Positions 58,340 through 64,000 of a DNA stretch of 64,000 nucleotides are shown in pieces; within the stretch, counting starts at the first letter, position 1, and each line of letters opens with the position of its first letter. The stretch is from Sinohyriopsis cumingii. Its lineage: Eukaryota; Mollusca; Bivalvia; Unionida; Unionidae. Below the pieces are notes generated by a model. The model did no database searches. It saw only the letters and a program-made list of their open reading frames with translations, and was not told the DNA's origin. Position numbers and translations under genes: made by a program. Where the stretch lies: contig CM068839.1 in the NCBI GenBank assembly GCA_028554795.2, forward strand, positions 11,373,220 through 11,437,219, given 5' to 3'.

Positions 58340-59030
58340 AACATGCAGTTGGATAATTCTAACTGCTCATTCTTTCTATGCCCAAGAATTGGATAATTGT
58401 AACTGCTCATTCTTTCTATGCCCAAGAATTGGATAATTGTAGCTGCTCAGTCTTTCAATGCCCAAGAGTTGGATAATTGTAACTGCTCAGTCTTTCTGTG
58501 CCCAAGAGTTGGATAAATCAAATGCTCAGTCTTTCTATGCCCAAGAATTGGATAATTGTAACTGCTCAGTCTTTCAGTGCCCAAGAATTGGATAATTCTA
58601 ACTGCTCAGTCTTTCTATGCCCAAGAATTGGATAATTGTGACTGCTCAGTCTTTCAATGCCCAAGAATTGGATAATTGTAACTGCTCAGTCTTTCAATGC
58701 CCAAGAATTGGATAATTGTAACTGCTCAGTCTTTCAATGCCCAAGAATTGGATAATTGTAACTGCTCAGTCTTTCAATGGCCAAGAATTGGATAATTCTA
58801 ACTGCTCAGTCTTTCTATGCCCAAGAATTGGATAATTCTAACTGCTCAGTCTTTCTATGCCCAAGAATTGGATAATTCTAACTGCTCAGTCTTTCTATGT
58901 CCAAGAATTGGATAATTCTAACTGCTCAGTCTTTCTATGCCCAAGAATTGGATAATTCTAACTGCTCAGTCTTTCTATGCCCAAGAATTGGATAATTCTA
59001 ACTGCTCAGTCTTTCTATGCCCAAGAATTG
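58340..59030. repeat. 40-bp minisatellite
   Basis: About seventeen copies of CAAGAATTGGATAATTCTAA followed by CTGCTCAGTCTTTCTATGCC. The right half is nearly uniform; the left half carries TTCAATG and ATTGTAAC variants. Confidence 0.95.
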
Positions 59031-59640
59031 ACACAGACATGAATGAATAGGCTGATCTAACATCCATGGAATTACAGAATGATAGAACATGCATTTGTGA
59101 CAAGGTCTCAGTTAGTTTTGGAGCACCTAATGACAAAAGACAGAACCTATTCGAATTTTGAAGACAGGTTTATCCCACTTTCTCAATGCCGTAAATGAGA
59201 TTTTAACAATGCCAAAGGACAACTATGACTCCTAAAATTGCATAGAAACCATGATCACAGATATAATTGGAACCATTCTAACTGTTCTAACCATTATCTG
59301 AAATCAAAAAAAGGTTTCTACTGTTTTGAATGAGGGTATAATGTGCAAACTTGAGGACATATGTACCAGCAAAATTCAGTGTCCTGACTGCCTACAATAT
59401 GGACAGCAGGTAAAACACTGTGAAATGCTTCACTCAGATATGCAGTTATTAGGATTAGGACAGTGAAAATGGGACCATAAGTTTAAAATCAAACACAATT
59501 TTCCAGAAACTAGAAAACAAGCTAAAAGATCTGCTCTCCTTGACAGGAAACAAACTTCAGATACCCCACTGAGTGATGATGCCCATGGAATTACCAATCC
59601 CATTCAGCGCCTCCATCAATCAAACTAACCATAATGTGTC
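59031..59640 (+). other. Possible 5' part of the old LINE
   Basis: Coding-like fragments such as SKIQCPDCLQYGQQVKHCEM (about 59365-59430) suggest an ORF1 remnant just upstream of the LINE endonuclease region. Too decayed for a firm call. Confidence 0.3.
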
Positions 59641-61880
59641 AACTGCTATTGTGGTAACTGCTGAATGTGCTAATATTTGTGATTTAGGACACTATTTAGA
59701 AGAGAAATTAGAGGAATATCATGGTTGATATATAGATTCAGAAATTTCATGCCATTCATCTTAAGACCATAAAAACCTAAAATTTTCTCAAAATCAGTGG
59801 CTTCAGCATGGTCTTAAAGTTTGGAATTTGATTATCTTTTACAAAAAATTAGATGAAATCAAATTACTGTTTTCAGGAAATAATTCAGAAATTTATACTT
59901 TTGCATTCAGTGAAACCTTCTTATTTTAACTTTTTCATGACAATGAACTTAAAATTCTAAATGACAGTTTTCAAAGAAAAGACAAACTTTCTGAAAAGGA
60001 TTGTGGACTTACTGTTTACATTAACTCATTAACCCCCTGGCGCCAAGTTTACGTGGCTGGAGGTAGTAGCCTACTGCCAAACTCTGTAGCATCAAGGTCG
60101 TGTACGATACACTAAAGTGGGTGGTATTATAGAAAGGTAGACAGATGTAGCTCTACAATGATACCAAATAATGTGGAAGTTCTAGTTGCACTACAAAATA
60201 CAGAGGGAAAAACCTCATTTTTTGGACCCAATTTTTTTCCACCCAAAATTTGGTCATGGTTGGAATTCGATTTTGTGTCTGGATTTTAGACATTTTGACC
60301 TCAGGTGTAGGACAGACCAGTATGAACTGCAAACAGACAGATGAACCTTTGCAAAAAGTAGGATAAGATGGGCATTTGGAATAATGAGTGGTCTCGATAT
60401 GAAAATGACGGGTCCGTTAAGCAAATAAAAAGAAGAAAAAAAGAATTCCAACTTTTACCCTTCTGCTAATGCACGAGCAAAATAGCCAGTGAAAAATGAT
60501 GTTTATAACACAACTAGGCATTAGGTTTTGGAAAATCACCTGGAAGTTGATGTATTAGGATGTATTCAGAAATAGCCCACAACATGTGTTTCCTACTTGC
60601 ATTGCAGGCGAAAATGAGAAAATCCTCCAGGGGTTAATGAGTTACAGATAACATTCCTTACAAACAATGATGTGATCTTGAGGAAGATGGTATAGAAATA
60701 ATTTGGTTAGAAATGGGACGAAATATCCAAAACCATTTGTTTTAGGCTCTCTCTACAGACCACCAAATACTGAAAATTCTTGGCATACTATATTTCAAAA
60801 TAAGCTTGAAACTTTGTATAAGTCTGCTTCAATTACAATTTGCTATATGACACCAAACAAAGCTGGATTAAATCCTTGAATTCCCTGAATTGTCAACAGC
60901 TAGTTCATGTACTGACCAGGATAACAGAGATGTCTGAAACACTAATTGATCACATCTATACTAATAAATACTAATTAATCATATTTATACTAACAATGCT
61001 GACAATATTCTAGAAGTTAGTTCCCCAGTATTCCATAAGTGATCAATATCCTATATGCTGTACAAGAAAATTAGGTCCAAAAAGTGAACCTTGTTATCGC
61101 AGACATATCAAGTACTGAATAATGAAGATTCAATTCACTAATATTCCTTAGAGAACTGAAAGACATCCCTTGGACAGTAATTGAATCTTTTGATGACCCA
61201 TCAGACATGCTTGACATCTGGATAGGTATGTTTACTGACACCCTGAACACTCCTATTAATTTCAAGAGAGAGAGTCAAGCAACAAAATCAACCCGATTTG
61301 ACTATAGGTGATATACTCAATGATATCGAGACAAGGGATGGATTTCATAAATTACAAGATACCAACAATTACAGATTATGGGCAGAGTCAAGTGAGTGAT
61401 TCAAAAGGCAAGGAAAACTATTTCACTGAAGTATCAGATAGTATTACGAAAAACAATCCTAGAATACTCTGGAAAACCTTCAATGATTTGACAGTCAAAA
61501 CCATTTATATTAAAATAGTATTATTCAGCAAAAACCTCTAGAAATTGCAAATGCACTCAATGATTACTTTGTGAATATAATTGAAAAACTTGTGGATCTC
61601 ATAAGAGACAAATTAAATGAGTATATTTCCTCAAAGAAGAGTGTTTCAAAATATCTAAAATATGTCTTGAATTCATTTTAAATAAATAGATAATATAAGT
61701 GCTGAATTCCTAAAACTCTCATCTCAAGTGAATGTACCATCACTTGTGTATATCTTCAATCTAAGTATTTCCACAGGTATTCATCCAAACAGTCTAAAAC
61801 TGGCAAATGTAACTCCAATACACTTTATATGGCTGTCTCTACAGGAATTAAACCTTTAAATTTATTATGTTTCATCCAGC
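59641..61880 (+). mobile_element. Old LINE remnant (endonuclease and start of RT)
   Basis: Fragments in several plus frames follow the order of a Jockey/CR1-type ORF2: LDEIKLLFSGNNSEIYTFAF then SETFL (59.84-59.93 kb), CGLTVYIN before and DLEEDGIEIIWLEMGRNIQ after the MITE, FVLGSLYRPPNTENSWHTIF (60.74-60.80 kb), SETLIDHIYTN-like, KDIPWTVIESFDDPSDMLDI (61.16-61.22 kb), and RT-entry-like text near 61.3-61.9 kb. Numerous stops and frame changes make it old. It is interrupted by a piggyBac-type MITE. Confidence 0.65.
60033..60633. mobile_element. piggyBac-type MITE inside the old LINE
   Basis: Ends CCCCCTGGCGCC and, inverted, CCCCTGGAGGATT, flanked by TTAA on both sides (60029-60032 and 60634-60637). 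Beyond the TTAA the host LINE reads ACTCA...TGAGT, so the target was palindromic. Removing 60033-60637 restores an open stretch TVYINSLMSYR in the LINE endonuclease. About 600 bp, no transposase. Confidence 0.75.
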
Positions 61881-62055
61881 TTATTTCAACTTGTTGAGTA
61901 TGCTGGAAAATATTTTTATTGACCTAGAAATTGAGAAGCCATAATGACATCTGTTATTTTATGTAAATTTATGTAAGCACAAATTATATCCTGGATATTT
62001 AATTGTTATAGTAGTAGTTATAGACTACTAAGCAAATTTAGAGAATTATTTAAAA
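61881..62055. other. Unassigned junction
   Basis: Between the old LINE and the Penelope-like element; no feature. Confidence 0.3.
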
Positions 62056-63249
62056 GAAAATGTGTAGGCTGCAAAAGAAAATTTTATTTGTGCATGGTTG
62101 TCTTTTTTCTTGTCTTCTTGGTTTAAACCGCATGGTTTCAGTGTTCTAAGGCTGCGTATCCAGTACGATTCTTTTTCTTTCCCGGTTTCAGAACTCCATT
62201 TCGGGTTGTGAGTATATGCAATAAGTGTTATATCACTGAAAGTGTAGCCAGGGGAGAAGAAGCTTCTTTGTCATCCAGTCAGATCTATGAAGGTTGATCC
62301 TTTTGTGTAGATTTTCAGTTTCTCCGACATACTGAAGGCAACAGATCTTACATATGATGAGATAAAGTACATTCTATGTTTTGCACGTTTTGTTTGGATC
62401 ATGTACGTTTAGCTTTTCTCTAGTTGCAGTGCTAGAAAATGCCCTGGTCTCTATCATATGTTGACAGGTTTTGCACCTTTTATCGCCACAGGGGCCAAAT
62501 TGACTAGGGTGGTCTTGATTAGTGATTGGCATTAGCTTTGTCCTGACTATGATGTCACTGAGTTTTTTTGGTCTCTGATAGGCTACTACAGGCTTGTTCG
62601 GGAGGATTATCTTTAGTGTGCCTGATGATTCCTTGATGGACCAGTGTTTCCCGATGATTTTACCTACTTTGGGTTTGTCTGGATGGTAGGTGAGGATAAA
62701 TTTTGGAATACTATCAGCCTTTTCCTTCTTTCCACATTTTAGTAGGTAAATGTGGTTTATTTCTTTAGCCCTTTTGGCTGCCTCCACAATCAGGTCTTTG
62801 TCGTAGCCTCAGTAAATTAAATGTTTAGATAGCTCTTCAGACCTTTTTAGGAATGTTTCATCTTCGGAGCAAATTCTGCATATCCTCTGTGCCTGGCTAT
62901 ATGGGATGTTCCTTATGCACTGTTTTGGATGACAGCTGGTTGGAAGGAGATGCTGGTGTTTGTCGGTTAGTTTCAAGTAGATGTCTGTATGGAGTTTGTT
63001 TTCTACCAGTCTAGTAGTTGTGTCCAGGAAGACATAGTTTGAGTTGGAGACTTCTACCGTGAATTTTATCGAGGGATGGAAGTTGTTTGCCTTTGATATG
63101 AAATCATCCAAACTTACTCTTCCATGTTGCCACTTCATTTTTATATCATCAATAAAGCGTACCCACTGATATGGTGTAACTTCAACTGATGCTAAAAGTT
63201 GACCCTCCAGTTTACCCATAAAAATATTAGCATACGATGGGGCCATTTT

Positions 63250-63250
<1 letters not shown>
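62056..63250 (-). mobile_element. Penelope-like element, RT end plus GIY-YIG region
   Basis: On minus: TKMAPSYANIFMGKLEGQLL, then WVRFIDDIKMKWQ (the RT catalytic box in the FIDDI form usual for Penelope), ANNFHPSIKFTVEVSNSNYV then FLDTT, and SCHPKQCIRNIPYSQAQRIC. A second frame has FILTYHPDKPKVGKIIGKHW, FGPCGDKRCKTCQHM and then a GIY-YIG-like VLYLIICKICCLQYVGETEN near 62.3-62.4 kb. The palm box, 'CHPKHC', the Cys cluster and the terminal GIY-YIG nuclease are the standard PLE order. It is cut off upstream by an AT microsatellite. Moderately decayed, a handful of breaks. Confidence 0.85.

Positions 63251-63251
<1 letters not shown>

Positions 63252-63305
<54 letters not shown>
63252..63305. repeat. 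AT microsatellite
   Basis: (TA)n of about 27 repeats at the truncated upstream edge of the Penelope-like element. Confidence 0.98.
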
Positions 63306-63308
<3 letters not shown>

Positions 63309-63334
63309 ATACAAATGTAACAGTAGAAGGCCTC

Positions 63335-63412
63335 ATTGAAGATTGGTCATTTGACCAAATAAATAAAATTAAATAAAGTCATTATTATTATTATTATTAT
63401 TATTATTGTTAA
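63335..63412 (+). mobile_element. Probable LINE 3' tail
   Basis: AAATAAAGTCATTATTATTA with an ATT tail resembles the 3' end of the LINE at 36736-37733 (AAATAAGGTCATTATTATTA). Only the last tens of bases are present. Confidence 0.45.
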
Positions 63413-64000
63413 AACTGTTTCATTCTATTGGCAACAGCAGTAAATAGCCTCTTATTATAACAGAAATTAATGTAAAAGCATCAGCATGTGTTCGTACAAG
63501 GCCTGCCTGCCTTTGTGCCATGGACTATGCTTCTGAGGTGATTAATGTTCATTTCTTTAACTGTGTTTATAGAAGAGGAAAACCTAGCATATGGCTAAAT
63601 GTGTTTATAGAAGAGGAAAACCTAGCATATGGTTAAATGTGTTTATAGAAGAGGAAAACCTAGCATATGGCTAAATGTGACCCTCATTAAACTCAATTTT
63701 CAGTTTCTTTACTATGAACACAAATTTAATTTCATGATTTTTCATCATGTTGAACTGGGGGAAAAAAACTGCAAAACATTTTGGAGTAAAATTTCTTTAA
63801 ATAACTATTTATGCTAATTATTAGACAGAGTATTCTTTTTTTTCCACAAAAGGTCCAGTTTAAATTTAGGCTTCTGTTTACTGCTGCAGTATAAGGCATA
63901 ATGACCATACACAGGGACATCTCTCCAGTTTTCCTACCAAATGTTTTCATTTTATGGGATGTAATAATGACCTATCATTTTATGAAATGTAATAATGACC
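63413..64000. other. Two small repeats in otherwise unassigned sequence
   Basis: 63562-63676 has three copies of GTGTTTATAGAAGAGGAAAA plus CCTAGCATATGGCTAAAT (38 bp). 63946-64000 has two copies of CATTTTATGGGATGTAATAA plus TGACCTAT, probably the start of an array continuing beyond the window. Confidence 0.75.

Noticed and set aside
1-64000. Enrichment of tandem units with lengths divisible by three
   Set aside because: Units of 24, 66, 69, 42, 51, 57 and 45 bp are balanced by 28, 52, 46-47, 64, 56, 32, 26, 38, 52 and 40 bp; the fraction is close to the third expected by chance.

Overview
The window is AT-rich, repeat-dense animal DNA. Three short exons with clean GT-AG splice sites, long introns, DIRS, Penelope, LINE, SINE, pogo and piggyBac elements and Polinton-like elements point to a marine invertebrate. 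A mollusc or another lophotrochozoan is my best guess (inference only). No bacterial-type genes, CRISPR array, rRNA or free-standing tRNA gene was seen.

Host gene: three plus-strand exons (13271-13345, 45344-45457, 51976-52070) encode charged alpha-helical, coiled-coil-like peptides and join in compatible phases (0/0, 0/0, 0/2). They look like interior exons of one long coiled-coil protein that I cannot name. If so, most of the window is intron of that gene, including one intron of about 32 kb.

Layout: 1-3.3 kb, 24-bp and 66-bp tandem arrays. 3.69-7.14 kb, fossil Polinton-like element A. 7.3-10.3 kb, degenerate long-period repeat and 28-bp and 52-bp arrays. 13.39-17.2 kb, a nest of DNA transposons holding a pogo-type transposase remnant and a tRNA-derived SINE. 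17.6-18.5 kb, 46-bp and 69-bp arrays. 20.5-24.9 kb, a 42-bp array split by fossil Polinton-like element B. 25.1-28.8 kb, 64-bp array followed by a decayed DIRS retrotransposon. 30.0-32.3 kb, a 753-codon open frame made of 41 exact 17-codon repeats. 32.6-34.6 kb, a Penelope-like remnant with two minisatellites inside it. 36.7-37.7 kb, LINE 3' end. 38.5-40.0 kb, 38/33-bp array. 41.3-42.1 kb, piggyBac-type MITE. 43.8-45.1 kb, 52-bp array. 45.8-48.2 kb, a large inverted-repeat unit rich in TTCATGAA-like words. 49.4-51.4 kb, 57-bp array. 52.4 and 58.1 kb, further SINE copies. 52.8-54.4 kb, 45-bp array. 58.3-59.0 kb, 40-bp array. 59.6-61.9 kb, old LINE interrupted by a second piggyBac-type MITE. 62.1-63.25 kb, Penelope-like element with RT end and GIY-YIG region.

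Main theme: the many minisatellites are not all random noise. Several are amplifications of a short piece of an older element: two inside a Penelope RT, one inside a dispersed repeat whose second copy at 40.3 kb is unamplified, one inside a degenerate long-period repeat, and possibly one inside a hAT transposase-like C-terminus. The two Polinton-like fossils share an unusual terminal architecture although their termini differ in sequence. All calls are by eye; family assignments without catalytic motifs are inference.
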